From Fibrobacter sp. UWH6 (GTDB lineage Bacteria; Fibrobacterota; Fibrobacteria; Fibrobacterales; Fibrobacteraceae), in assembly GCF_900142465.1 (NCBI RefSeq), contig NZ_FRAX01000002.1, positions 186,001-250,000 of the forward strand: a stretch of 64,000 nt of DNA. Reading direction: 5' to 3'. The translations under genes and the position numbers were made by a program. The first letter of the stretch is position 1. Every line of letters begins with the position of its first letter. Positions 52,949 through 61,553 of the stretch are shown in pieces. The notes beneath the pieces were generated by a model. The model saw only the letters and a program-made list of their open reading frames with translations. It ran no database searches and was not told the DNA's origin.

Positions 52949-53434
52949 CTATAACGAATCAAGCAAATCATTAAAAAGCTGTTCGCCAATATGTCGTCCG
53001 CTAGAACGCAGAGCATCTACAACACCGCGGATTTCATCTGCAGAAATAAAACTCTTTTTGTAGGCTGCGCGAAATATACCGATTGTCCCCATTATGTTGA
53101 AGCCGATATTTTTTGCAATTTGTCGAGCACGAACTTCATCAAGAAGCACAAGGTCAGCCTTTATTCGATCCGTAAGAATCAAGGCTTCGCTTTCACCGAG
53201 ATCAAGCCCTGTAGTACGTCTAAAAAGAGAAACCTCATCCGGATTGACATCCTGAATTCGAATGAATTCACAGCCCCGGACTTCATTCGCTTCTTCATAA
53301 AAATCGGAATTACTCGTTAGCTCAGCAAATACACCTTGAGGGATATAAACAACCCCAAAAAGTTTTTGAAGCAAATCTAATCGGTTGATTTTAAGAAGCG
53401 TTATAAGAGGAGTCGTATCAGATACAACTATCAT
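52949..53434 (-). CDS. PIN-like toxin (DUF3368 family)
   Basis: 161 residues. PIN-fold acidic residues can be placed: Asp6 in VVSDTTPLI, Glu38, Glu83 in LGESEALIL and Asp99 in VLLDE. DUF3368 proteins are predicted RNases paired with UPF0175 antitoxins. The ATG overlaps the antitoxin stop by 4 bp (ATGA). It is the first gene after the etf operon and marks the start of the accessory region. Confidence 0.88.
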   Translation of the reverse strand: MIVVSDTTPLITLLKINRLDLLQKLFGVVYIPQGVFAELTSNSDFYEEANEVRGCEFIRIQDVNPDEVSLFRRTTGLDLGESEALILTDRIKADLVLLDEVRARQIAKNIGFNIMGTIGIFRAAYKKSFISADEIRGVVDALRSSGRHIGEQLFNDLLDSL

Positions 53435-53718
53435 ACTTGAGCGGTCTCTTTTGCAACAAGGCGCTCGTATGTGGCAACATCTTCCTCAACCTCGCTCCAG
53501 GCCATATCAATATAAGGAATACCTTCCTTGGCGTACAGTTCAATAAGTTCCCACTTTGTGATGCCAAGAATTTCGGCTGCTCGACCATGGGATATGGTAA
53601 GGTTCTTTATAAACGGATGCAACATCATCGCTAACTGAACAAGTCCATCACCCGACTCGCTCGTAATATACGGTTCCATCGCCACGGGAACCTGAAGCTG
53701 AACAGTTGTCATTTCCAT
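53431..53718 (-). CDS. UPF0175 family antitoxin
   Basis: 95 residues. The centre GRAAEILGITKWELIELYAKEGIPY is the typical UPF0175 helix-turn-helix that should bind DNA and the PIN partner. GAGGT lies 6 bp before the ATG at 53718; a second ATG is two codons later. Antitoxin first, toxin second, overlapping, as in autoregulated toxin-antitoxin operons. Confidence 0.88.
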   Translation of the reverse strand: MEMTTVQLQVPVAMEPYITSESGDGLVQLAMMLHPFIKNLTISHGRAAEILGITKWELIELYAKEGIPYIDMAWSEVEEDVATYERLVAKETAQV

Positions 53719-53843
53719 AGAAATACCTCACCACTCAATATACAATATTATCGAACACAGCGCAAGACGCATGCATTCCTTGTTACCGATAATAGCGGAA
53801 GCTCTTTGAATGCGATAAGGCCGGTATGATTTTAGCAGCGATA

Positions 53844-54767
53844 CTACCTGTAATATTCTTCAGGTGTTTTTCCGTAGAATCGGTTAAAGTAATCGGAAAC
53901 GCCATTCCAATCAGGGTAAACAGTATCAACGGTCTTCCCAAGTAAATTAAGCTCTTCACGAATTCTTGTTTTTGCACTATACGGGATACGGATTTTGGCA
54001 AGGCGAATTTCAGTACCTTTGTTAGATTCTAGAGTGGCCAGATGAGTCTTGTCACCATCTATGCCAAAGAGAAGGAAGGCCCCCTGCTGCGACTTGATTC
54101 TTGGATTATCCAAAAGCGGATGAACGCAATAAATGGACTCCATATTATCCTTTTTTATCCATGGTCCAAAATAGGATTTTTCCGCCCTTATTTCATGCAA
54201 CAGATGTTTGATGCTGTCGTCCTCATTAAATGCGGTGCGAGCCGCTTCCTCTGTGGAACCAGACAAATGCCTTATATCAAGGTTATCATAATTGTAAAGC
54301 GCAATATTTGAAATCACGCTCACTACATCGGAATGCCAGTTGCGAACAGAATCCTTGTGAATTTCATAAACGAGTACGACAGAATCGCAATTATCACCCA
54401 CCTGAGACTTCGGATCATTATAAAGAGCGAAGAACAAGGATTGCAGAGAATCCAAAGAAACATCCAGCAAACGGGTGCGAATTCCATAATGCTGCATCAA
54501 GGAAAGCTTTTCAAAAGTCGTGGAGCAGCCTGCAAATTCATGAGCCAACCTGCGTTCGCATTCCCGGAATAGCGTAGATTCCCTATTGCCTTGTAGCCAG
54601 CCATCTCGCGCAATCCCCGGCGTTCCCGCTGACGTCCCATAATCCTGAGGCTCACCACGAAAATAGAGTTGAACATCTTCGCGATATCCCTCTACACCAT
54701 AGCGCGTAAAGGTTTTTAGCACTTCTAGGTAATCGGCTACAGAATAGATGTCGTAATAAGCAGACAT
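53844..54767 (-). CDS. FRG-domain protein
   Basis: 308 residues less one when started at ATG 54767. The FRG domain is clear: LYFRGE (34-39), ERRLAHEF and MQHYGIRTRLLDVS (91-104), then LFFALY. The domain's activity is not established; it is frequent in mobile and defence-associated genes. The C-terminal half is not recognised. Its ATG shares a base with the stop of the upstream small gene (TGATG), so the two form a coupled unit. Confidence 0.85.
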   Translation of the reverse strand: MSAYYDIYSVADYLEVLKTFTRYGVEGYREDVQLYFRGEPQDYGTSAGTPGIARDGWLQGNRESTLFRECERRLAHEFAGCSTTFEKLSLMQHYGIRTRLLDVSLDSLQSLFFALYNDPKSQVGDNCDSVVLVYEIHKDSVRNWHSDVVSVISNIALYNYDNLDIRHLSGSTEEAARTAFNEDDSIKHLLHEIRAEKSYFGPWIKKDNMESIYCVHPLLDNPRIKSQQGAFLLFGIDGDKTHLATLESNKGTEIRLAKIRIPYSAKTRIREELNLLGKTVDTVYPDWNGVSDYFNRFYGKTPEEYYR

Positions 54768-55117
54768 CAAGGAACCTCTACTTCCGTGATTGAATATTCA
54801 GATTCAGATTTTTCTGAGGCAAAGCGTCCTTCAATCGTCAGTTTTAACGGTTTCTTGTTGAGCATCGCCATGGCAAGGAGAATTCTTGCGATTTCACAAT
54901 CGGTTTTAATTGAATACGGTTTGCCAAGTTCCAACAGTTTGGAATTTTCGACATTTCCGTTATTTTCCAAAAGATTAAGAATTTCATCCTTTGACTTTTC
55001 GTAACGATGTTTGCCAACGCCGTTGAGAACGACCTTACCTTCGGAGATAATCTTAGTGACAATTGCGGTTATGGAGTATTTCACAAGATGTTTACTAGCG
55101 TTCGACTTTTTACTCAT
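54767..55117 (-). CDS. Small soluble partner of the FRG protein, unknown function
   Basis: 116 residues starting MSKKSNASKHLVKYSI. The start at 55117 has AAGGGTG upstream, whereas in-frame starts further up run into a GC-rich spacer. The product is mixed alpha/beta with no signal peptide: a Lys-rich beginning, a helical centre (DEILNLLENNGNVENSKLLELG) and a strand-rich end (KLTIEGRFASEKSESEYSITEVEV). I do not recognise it. Coupling to the FRG gene suggests the pair acts together. Confidence 0.65.
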   Translation of the reverse strand: MSKKSNASKHLVKYSITAIVTKIISEGKVVLNGVGKHRYEKSKDEILNLLENNGNVENSKLLELGKPYSIKTDCEIARILLAMAMLNKKPLKLTIEGRFASEKSESEYSITEVEVP

Positions 55118-55185
55118 TTCACCCTTCTTTATTATTACTGACATTTTGACAGGGCCGCCTGGCCTTGCGGCTTGGCGGCGGTTTT

Positions 55186-55213
55186 GGGCGGGGGCGCTAT
55201 GCAGCCCCGCCGC
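55186..55213. repeat. GC-rich intergenic palindrome
   Basis: GCGGGGGC and GCCCCGC around GCTATGCA within a GC-rich 95-bp spacer. Similar cores occur at 4539-4560 and 4663-4684 and at 58962-58986. Confidence 0.5.
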
Positions 55214-55239
55214 TAGGCTACCCACTGACCGTGGGGTGC

Positions 55240-58200
55240 CTAGTTAGAGTCCTGGAGACAACGAACGGAGTAACCGAAGTACTTACTGTAGTTGAGCATG
55301 CTGGCATAAACGTAGTAGTAGTGCAAGAACATGTAGTAGGCGGAGTAGCTACCGCTCCCGCTCTGAGAGGCAGACCAGAAGTAGGCGTAGTCGCCGGCAT
55401 CGTAGAAATGGCCACTGTTGCTTCTGTAGCCTGCAGGGAGCGCGGAGAAACCGTAATCGTCAGTTCCATTACCACTTTTCCAGCCATAAGTTGATTTCAG
55501 TTTAGTCGCTGCAACACTGGAACCAACTGTTTTCATTAGAGTTTCAAATTCAGAACTACTTGGTAAGTGCCAGCCCTCAGGGCATACGCCACGGACCACC
55601 CCACTAGCGCTACAAGTTTTATCATAGCCACACCCCTTTCCTGTAGTAGAGAACACTGCCGCCGAATCCATTGCCGCAGCCCAAGTATACAGACGACCGT
55701 ACTTGGCACAAGAGTCTGGATTATTGTTATAACAATAACTTTTGGCAGTTCCCTCATTATAATCATAGTTCAAGTTCTCGGCCATCCAGGTTTGAGACCC
55801 AATGGTCACTGTTCTATAAGTTTTATTATCTCGAGAATCCTTCACAATTCCAAATCTATTGAATATCCATTGATCCGAACACACCCACCGTTCTTCAACA
55901 GATTCATCAGATAATGTTGTAATTATTTTTCCTTGCGTATAACTTGTACAACCTAATTCCAGGTTAATTTCAGTAGCCGTTGCCGTTCTAAAGGAACCGT
56001 CATCACAGACATACTTGTTATCGGCATTTACAGCCCCGCTAACAATTGATCCATCCTTAGAGCAAGTGTAACCATAGGTATCGTATTCCAATGCGGTTGC
56101 TCTTGTCCAAGAGCTAGACTTACAGATATAATAGACACTCCCTGTTTCCGATACAGTCCCAGCATTGTAACTTGTACAACCTAATTCCAGGTTAATTTCA
56201 TCAGCCGTTGCCGTTCTAAAGGAACCTCCATCACAGACATACTTGTTATTGGCATTTACAGCCCCGCTAACAATTGATCCATCCTTAGAGCAAGTGGAAC
56301 CATAGGTATCGTATTCCAATGCGGTTGCTCTTGTCCAAGAGCTAAACTTACAAATATAATAGACACTACCTGTTTCCGATACAGTTCCATCATTTTTCGT
56401 TGTACAGGAGCCTAAGGCACATTCTACGATACTAGCAGTATTCCACTTGCCGTTCCTGTACACATACTTGGCGTCAGTAACGTTACCTTTCTTAACTTCG
56501 CCGGTAGTTCCCGACGACCAGCCGTAAGTATTTGCTTGCAGAGTGGTCAGGATTTTCCATTGGGTGCTTTCACATACATAATAGGTTCCCTGCTCATTTA
56601 CAATTGTCCTGGCATTACTTGCAGTACAAGATCCTAAAGTACTTTCTACGGTACTAGCGGCATTCCACGTGCTGTTCCTGTATACATACTTGGCATCAGT
56701 AATGTTACCTTTCTTAACTTCGCCGGTAGTTCCAGCGGTCCAGCCATAAGTATCAGCTTCCTCCAAGGTGGCCAAACTATTCCACTGGGTATCTTCACAT
56801 ACATAATAGGTGCCTTGGTTATTTTTAATTGTCTTAACATCACTTGCCGTGCAGGAACCCAGCGCACTTTCAACAGCATCGGCCTCAGTCCAGGTTCCAT
56901 CACGATATACATACCTAGCATCTGTAACATTGCCTTTTTTGACTTCGCCTACTGCACCGGCGGACCAGCCATAGGTGTCATACTCTATAGTCGTTGCTTT
57001 TTCCCAAATGTTAGATTTGCAGATGTAATATACATTGCCCGTCTTGTCCACGGTTCCAGATTTTGATGCCGTGCAGGAGCCCAAGGCATCTTCGACGGGA
57101 TTTACCTCAGTCCAGGCTCCGCCACGATACACATACTTGGCATCCGTATAGGCACCCTTCTTGACTTCACCGGTTTCGCCTGCGTCCCAGCCGTAGGTAT
57201 CGGCCTCCAGATTCGTAATCTTTTTCCAACTTGAAGATTTGCAGAGGTAATAGCTATTGACATTCTTGCTGTACTTATTTTTATTCTGCGCAATGACTCC
57301 GGAGCGGACACTGGTGCAGCCGCCCAGACCGTACACATTGTTCCAGAACATTTCCACCTGAGCCTCAAACCTCGGAACATCCAGAATATTCCAGGACTTC
57401 ACATTGGCACGGATTTCGTCTCCATCAATTTCGGTAGCAAAGTCAGCCATTACGGCCTTGGTAGAATCATCTTCCCAAGATCCGTCCTTTTCAATATCCG
57501 CAATAAAACGATCTATGGCGATTTTGATTTCCGTATCGGATCGATCGCCCAAAAACAGCAGGTTCAACATCATGAGGCTTGCGTTGGCGTAGTCCACATT
57601 GTCGTCTTCGCTATCTTCGAATACACTTAAATCTTCGCTATACTTGACTGTTGTCGGAAGTTCAAAGGCGGTCATGATTTCCTGGTCAGCCTGTTTCTTT
57701 GCGGCATAGACACTATAACCCTTACGGACCAGATACATGGCGCGTTTGTATTCCAGGTGAGTCAACAGGTTTATATTCACCTTGGTGCGAGAATCCGTTT
57801 TCAAATCGGTGAGGACAAACAGACTGATGGAATCCTTGGAGTATTCGCCAGTGACCTCATTCCTGTACTGACCACGAACTTCCACGCCGGCATAGGGAGA
57901 AATCAGGTTCACATTGGGAATAACGAAGTCGCCCTTGTTACTGCTGATTTCGTCTTCGTAAACCATTCCAGTCGGGTCCAGAGTTTCTTCGGAAAGTTCC
58001 CTCAGATAAACCGGAGAGCCAAACTTGAAGGGGCCCTTCTGAGCCACACCCAGGATGGAACGTTTCTTGACCACAAGATTTTCGTCTGTATATTTGTCCT
58101 TGTTGAAAGAACTGCTAGATTTTTCGCTTTCACTCGGAATGACACTTGAGGAACTAGCATCTATGGAACTGCTAGATTTTTCGCTATCGCTCTGAATGAC

Positions 58201-58530
58201 ACTTGAGGAACCGGGTGCCATAGAGCTACTGGATTTAGTTTCGTCATCAGAATCATCCGATTCGGAGAGGTCGATCCAGGAACCGTTTCTGCAAAGGTAG
58301 TCTGTCAGTTTTTCGGCTACATAAACGGTATCGCCTTCGCGCTCGCTGGTACAACGCCCCATTTCAACAAGAGTAGCCACTTCGCGACCATTATCCTCGT
58401 TATCCGCCTTTGACGAATTGCCGGAATCATCACCGCAAGCGAACAAAGCCGCAGCACTCAAAATGGCGGCACCTACTTTCAGCAAGTTCATTGCCACATG
58501 TTTCATTTCCGCATTCTTTTTCAAAGACAT
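55240..58530 (-). CDS. Very large FISUMP lipoprotein with tandem internal repeats
   Basis: 1096 residues; the start at 58530 follows GGAGG by 5 bp. Lipobox FAC after MNLLKVGAAILSAAALFAC. A Ser-rich linker (about 85-145) is followed by a mixed domain (150-400), then about seven repeats of 74-76 residues (about 400-910), each with TYGW...GEVKKG..TDAKYVYR..W and a Cys pair (GSCTAS...YYVC). The FISUMP domain closes the protein (about 930-1096: YRTVTIGSQTWMAENLNYDY, CPEGWHLPSSSEF, DDYGFSALPAGYR, GYSVRCLQDSN). Repeats are close to identical at DNA level. Probably a surface protein; the repeats may be binding units. Role unknown. Confidence 0.88.
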   Translation of the reverse strand: MSLKKNAEMKHVAMNLLKVGAAILSAAALFACGDDSGNSSKADNEDNGREVATLVEMGRCTSEREGDTVYVAEKLTDYLCRNGSWIDLSESDDSDDETKSSSSMAPGSSSVIQSDSEKSSSSIDASSSSVIPSESEKSSSSFNKDKYTDENLVVKKRSILGVAQKGPFKFGSPVYLRELSEETLDPTGMVYEDEISSNKGDFVIPNVNLISPYAGVEVRGQYRNEVTGEYSKDSISLFVLTDLKTDSRTKVNINLLTHLEYKRAMYLVRKGYSVYAAKKQADQEIMTAFELPTTVKYSEDLSVFEDSEDDNVDYANASLMMLNLLFLGDRSDTEIKIAIDRFIADIEKDGSWEDDSTKAVMADFATEIDGDEIRANVKSWNILDVPRFEAQVEMFWNNVYGLGGCTSVRSGVIAQNKNKYSKNVNSYYLCKSSSWKKITNLEADTYGWDAGETGEVKKGAYTDAKYVYRGGAWTEVNPVEDALGSCTASKSGTVDKTGNVYYICKSNIWEKATTIEYDTYGWSAGAVGEVKKGNVTDARYVYRDGTWTEADAVESALGSCTASDVKTIKNNQGTYYVCEDTQWNSLATLEEADTYGWTAGTTGEVKKGNITDAKYVYRNSTWNAASTVESTLGSCTASNARTIVNEQGTYYVCESTQWKILTTLQANTYGWSSGTTGEVKKGNVTDAKYVYRNGKWNTASIVECALGSCTTKNDGTVSETGSVYYICKFSSWTRATALEYDTYGSTCSKDGSIVSGAVNANNKYVCDGGSFRTATADEINLELGCTSYNAGTVSETGSVYYICKSSSWTRATALEYDTYGYTCSKDGSIVSGAVNADNKYVCDDGSFRTATATEINLELGCTSYTQGKIITTLSDESVEERWVCSDQWIFNRFGIVKDSRDNKTYRTVTIGSQTWMAENLNYDYNEGTAKSYCYNNNPDSCAKYGRLYTWAAAMDSAAVFSTTGKGCGYDKTCSASGVVRGVCPEGWHLPSSSEFETLMKTVGSSVAATKLKSTYGWKSGNGTDDYGFSALPAGYRSNSGHFYDAGDYAYFWSASQSGSGSYSAYYMFLHYYYVYASMLNYSKYFGYSVRCLQDSN
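55941..57330 (-). repeat. In-gene tandem repeats, units of 228 bp and 222-225 bp
   Basis: Two nearly identical 228-bp units begin at 55941 and 56169. Four related units follow with a conserved ACATACTTGG-type block at 56462, 56684, 56909 and 57131 (spacing 222, 225, 222). All spacings are multiples of three, so gain or loss of units keeps frame. Confidence 0.85.
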
Positions 58531-59094
58531 AACAGCCTCCATCGATTAAAATCCTATGGAGTTTTGCCTTGTTCAACAATGTAGAGCGTCAATTCGTATG
58601 GAAAAAGGACGTGGGTCGCGACATTTACCTAAACGGGGCTCTCGACAGCCTCAACACGATAAACGCAAACGACCCACGCCCCGAAAGGGCTGTTGTCCAT
58701 GGCTTGTACAGCCAAAAGACCAGCTTGAAAAAGCCGGCACGACAAACTGAAACATACTGCAAAAAAGCAGTATGCTTGCGTGAGCGTTCGCCTTGTCCCC
58801 GTGTTGTGAAATGGTCGAGATTTCGTTTAGAGAACAAGAGCAAAAACTCTATTTTCAACAAAAATAAATTAAAAAAACGTTTTTTCGCACAGAAAAGTTT
58901 ACAAAAGCCTTGGTTTTCCACAGTTTTAAGCAAGAGCGGATGGATGGGACAAGCCAGGCGTTGCGGGGCGGCGTTTGAGCCCCGCAGAGGGGGTAGCGGA
59001 AGACCCGGCCGGGTGGGTTTCGAAACTTTATTCCCGAAGGGAATGATTATAGGGACGGGGACGGGGCTGCAGCGAGGGGGAGACCTCCCCCACC
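58531..59094. other. 564-bp spacer without a credible gene
   Basis: Holds a hairpin CATACTGC-AAAAAA-GCAGTATG (58753-58774), an AT-rich stretch (58840-58900) and then a GC-rich stretch with palindrome TGCGGGGC / GCCCCGCA (58962-58986). Open frames here lack ribosome sites and sensible composition. It ends where the acyl-CoA dehydrogenase copy begins. Confidence 0.6.
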
Positions 59095-59890
59095 ACCTGC
59101 GAACTGGTCTATAAGAACGCTAAGGCAGAACTCTGCGGCCGTCGCAAGTTCGGATTTTATAGGTCCCGGCGTCTACGAAATGCTTTCCAACATGAAGGCT
59201 CGCCTGGACGCTGGCCGCGCCCTCCTTTACCAGACAGCTCGCTACGTTGACATCTACAAGTCTCTTGAAGATATCGAACGCACCCGCAAGCTTACCGACG
59301 AAGAAAAGGCTGAACTGAAGCTGTACAACAAGTTGGCATCTGCCGGCACTCCGCTCACCAAGGGCATGAATGCCGAATACTCCAACATCAACAGCTACGA
59401 CAGCATCCAGGTTCACGGCGGTTCCGGCTACATGCTGGAATACGCTTGCCAGCGCCTCTACCGCGACGCTCGTATTACCTCCATCTACGAAGGTACTACC
59501 CAGCTCCAGGTCGTTGCAGCTCTTCCGCACATCACCACCGGCACCTACACTTCCATGCTCGACGAACTGGAAGCAGCCGCTGTTGCACCGGAATTCGAAA
59601 GCCTCAAGGCCCGCGCAAAGGCTATGGACGACAAGTTCAAGGCAGCCATCGACTACGTCAAGGCCGCTGAAAACAACGAGTTCCTGGACCTCTGCAGCCG
59701 CCGCCTGTACGAAATGGCCGGTAACTGCGTCATGGCTCAGCTCCTTATCCGCGACGCTTCTGCAAACGCAGAACTGTTCGGCAAGAGCGCCAAGGTCTAC
59801 CTGAACCTCGCTGAAGCAGAAGTGATGAAGCACTCCAACTTCATCATGGGCATGACTGCAGAACAGATCGCTGATTATAAGAAGGCATAA
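59095..59890 (+). pseudogene. Truncated copy of the acyl-CoA dehydrogenase gene
   Basis: Block A (59095-59153) matches 51913-51971; then 11 unrelated bases replace 145 bp of the intact gene; block B (59165-59890) matches 52117-52839 to the stop. The junction shifts frame (net loss of 134 bp) and the N-terminal 261 codons are missing, so no full enzyme can be made. From ATG 59180 a 236-residue piece is open, keeping the catalytic Glu and C-terminal domain; it has no clear ribosome site. Its protein equals the parent except for one extra Lys near the end. Confidence 0.9.
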
Positions 59891-59905
59891 TCACGTCTAG
59901 GAGTC

Positions 59906-59925
59906 ATCCCCGCGAAGGCGGGGAT
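59906..59925. repeat. REP-like palindrome ATCCCCGC-GAAG-GCGGGGAT
   Basis: Perfect 8-bp arms with a 4-nt loop after the pseudogene, preceded by GTC as in the element at 52850. Confidence 0.6.
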
Positions 59926-59937
59926 CTCGCAAAACTT

Positions 59938-59973
59938 AAAAGACCTCGGCAGAAATGCCGGGGTCTTTTTTTG
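59938..59973 (+). terminator. Terminator after the dehydrogenase copy; first of two identical copies
   Basis: AAGACCTCGGC-AGAAAT-GCCGGGGTCTT, an 11-bp stem, followed by TTTTTTG. The same 32 bp recur at 61438-61469. Confidence 0.9.
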
Positions 59974-60027
59974 TACGCCGCATACTTAAGTAAATATCCG
60001 CAACTAATTTAATTTGCGGACGTTTAC

Positions 60028-60056
60028 TTGACAAAAATAATAAAATCAGGTATATT
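60028..60056 (+). promoter_or_regulatory. Strong sigma-70-like promoter of the AbiE operon
   Basis: Perfect TTGACA (60028-60033), 17-bp AT-rich spacer and TATATT (60051-60056), 20 bp before the start codon. Confidence 0.75.
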
Positions 60057-60058
60057 TT

Positions 60059-60070
60059 CTTACAGGTAAG
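60059..60070 (+). promoter_or_regulatory. Candidate operator palindrome in the AbiE leader
   Basis: CTTAC-AG-GTAAG lies between the -10 element and the start codon and overlaps the ribosome-binding AAGG. AbiEi proteins repress their own promoters through inverted repeats, so this is a plausible site. Confidence 0.4.
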
Positions 60071-60076
60071 GTTCAC

Positions 60077-60619
60077 ATGTTCTACAGTTACGAAGATTGC
60101 ATATCCAATTACGGTTCCAACCACTTTCTTGAGAAAGCGCTTCGTAACGGCAAGTTGTTTAAAGTAGAAAACGGGATTTATTCGGACTCTTCCACATGGC
60201 GGGAATTAGCCCTGGTAGCCTTCAAAAACAAAGACGCAGTCTTCACTATGGAGAGTGCATTTTATTATCACGGTTTAACCGACGTCGTTCCAGAACACTA
60301 CACTTTAGGAACCGATCGCGATTTCACAAAAATCCGAGACCAAAGAGTACACCAGTATTTTTTTCCAGACAATCTTCTAATGCTCGGCGTCGAAGAAAAA
60401 GAGGTTAACGGAGTTTCAATAAAAATCCACACAAAAGAGCGACTGCTAATCGAACTAATACGTCGTTCAAACAAGTTGCCTTTTGACTACTACAAAGAAA
60501 TCATGGGCAACTACAGGAATAAAATTTTTGAACTTGACGAGGAATGGTTCGAGGACAATGTTCCTAAATTTCCGGGATCAAAGAAAATTATGAATGCGAT
60601 TAGGTTGGAGGTTTTTTGA
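60077..60619 (+). CDS. abiEi: AbiEi-type antitoxin/transcriptional regulator
   Basis: 180 residues. An N-terminal winged-helix region (FYSYEDCISNYGSNHFLEKALRNGKLFKVENGIYS) and the core AVFTMESAFYYHGLTDVVPEHYTL are typical of type IV AbiEi antitoxins. It should repress the operon and counter the nucleotidyltransferase toxin. AAGG lies 5 bp before the ATG. Its stop overlaps the toxin start (TGATG). Confidence 0.88.
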   Translation: MFYSYEDCISNYGSNHFLEKALRNGKLFKVENGIYSDSSTWRELALVAFKNKDAVFTMESAFYYHGLTDVVPEHYTLGTDRDFTKIRDQRVHQYFFPDNLLMLGVEEKEVNGVSIKIHTKERLLIELIRRSNKLPFDYYKEIMGNYRNKIFELDEEWFEDNVPKFPGSKKIMNAIRLEVF

Positions 60620-61419
60620 TGATCAGTCTTGAGGAAGAAATTCAGAAGTGCGTAAGCCAAGGCTTTGCAGAAGAACAAGCCATTGCTAAAGTAGGGCAAG
60701 ATGTCATTCTGTACGCAATAAGCCGAAGCCACCTGAGTGAAAGTATAACCGTCAAAGGTGGCGTCGTAATGAGAGAATTGTCGCACAACAACCGCCGAGC
60801 CACGCAGGATATTGACATTGATTTCATTCGTTACTCCCTCGAGGAAGATTCCATAAGATCATTTATCAAGACATTGAACAATATTGATGGCGTATCTGTT
60901 TCTTTGGTAGGCCAGATGGAAGATTTGAAGCAACAGGATTACCACGGCAAACGGGTGTTCTTGAAATTATCCGATTCATTTGGCTTTGAAGTAACTAGTA
61001 AAGTCGACATTGGAGTTCATAAGCACATTGACATTTCGCAAGAAGAGTTCTGTTTCGACATTGCTTTGCAAAATGATTGCGTAAGCCTTTTAATAAATTC
61101 AAAGGAGCAGATGTTCTCCGAGAAATTACGTTCCTCGTTAAAGTTCGGCATTCATTCTACACGTTACAAGGATGTATTTGATTTGTTCTGGCTATCCAGA
61201 AACATCAACAAAGAAAAATTGCGAAGCTGCATGAATGAATTCATCTTTTCCGATGCGGGAATGAAAGAAAACTCAACGAGTGATGTCATCAAGAGAATCG
61301 AAAAGGTTTATGGAGACAAAAACTTTAGAAGACAAGTTGTCCGTTCAAAAAAGAATTGGCTCGACATTGATGACGACATGGCTTGTGACGGTCTAATTGA
61401 ATTTTTGCGTACGCTGTAA
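60619..61419 (+). CDS. abiEii: AbiEii-type nucleotidyltransferase toxin
   Basis: 266 residues. Nucleotidyltransferase signature: KGG (46-48) and TQDIDIDF with Asp64, Asp66 and Asp68, then KVDIG and the C-terminal helical part. AbiEii/MenT-like toxins transfer nucleotides to tRNA or other targets and cause growth arrest, giving phage resistance. ATG at 60619 is used (GGAGG 7 bp upstream); the TTG before it is ignored. Active-site residues are intact. Confidence 0.9.
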   Translation: MISLEEEIQKCVSQGFAEEQAIAKVGQDVILYAISRSHLSESITVKGGVVMRELSHNNRRATQDIDIDFIRYSLEEDSIRSFIKTLNNIDGVSVSLVGQMEDLKQQDYHGKRVFLKLSDSFGFEVTSKVDIGVHKHIDISQEEFCFDIALQNDCVSLLINSKEQMFSEKLRSSLKFGIHSTRYKDVFDLFWLSRNINKEKLRSCMNEFIFSDAGMKENSTSDVIKRIEKVYGDKNFRRQVVRSKKNWLDIDDDMACDGLIEFLRTL

Positions 61420-61437
61420 GTTTATCGAGCGAACGAG

Positions 61438-61469
61438 AAAAGACCTCGGCAGAAATGCCGGGGTCTTTT
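61438..61469 (+). terminator. Terminator of the AbiE operon; second identical copy
   Basis: Identical to the hairpin region at 59938-59969, followed by CCACG rather than more T. The two copies enclose the AbiE operon as direct repeats. Confidence 0.88.
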
Positions 61470-61553
61470 CCACGAGTTCTTTATTCTACTGGTAATTGAA
61501 ACGACATTCTTCCTTATAACTTTTTCACCGCATGTAAATCCCATTTTTTCACG

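Noticed and set aside
58569-59114. 181-codon plus-strand frame in the spacer before the dehydrogenase copy
   Set aside because: No ribosome site, crosses GC-rich palindromes and has unnatural composition.
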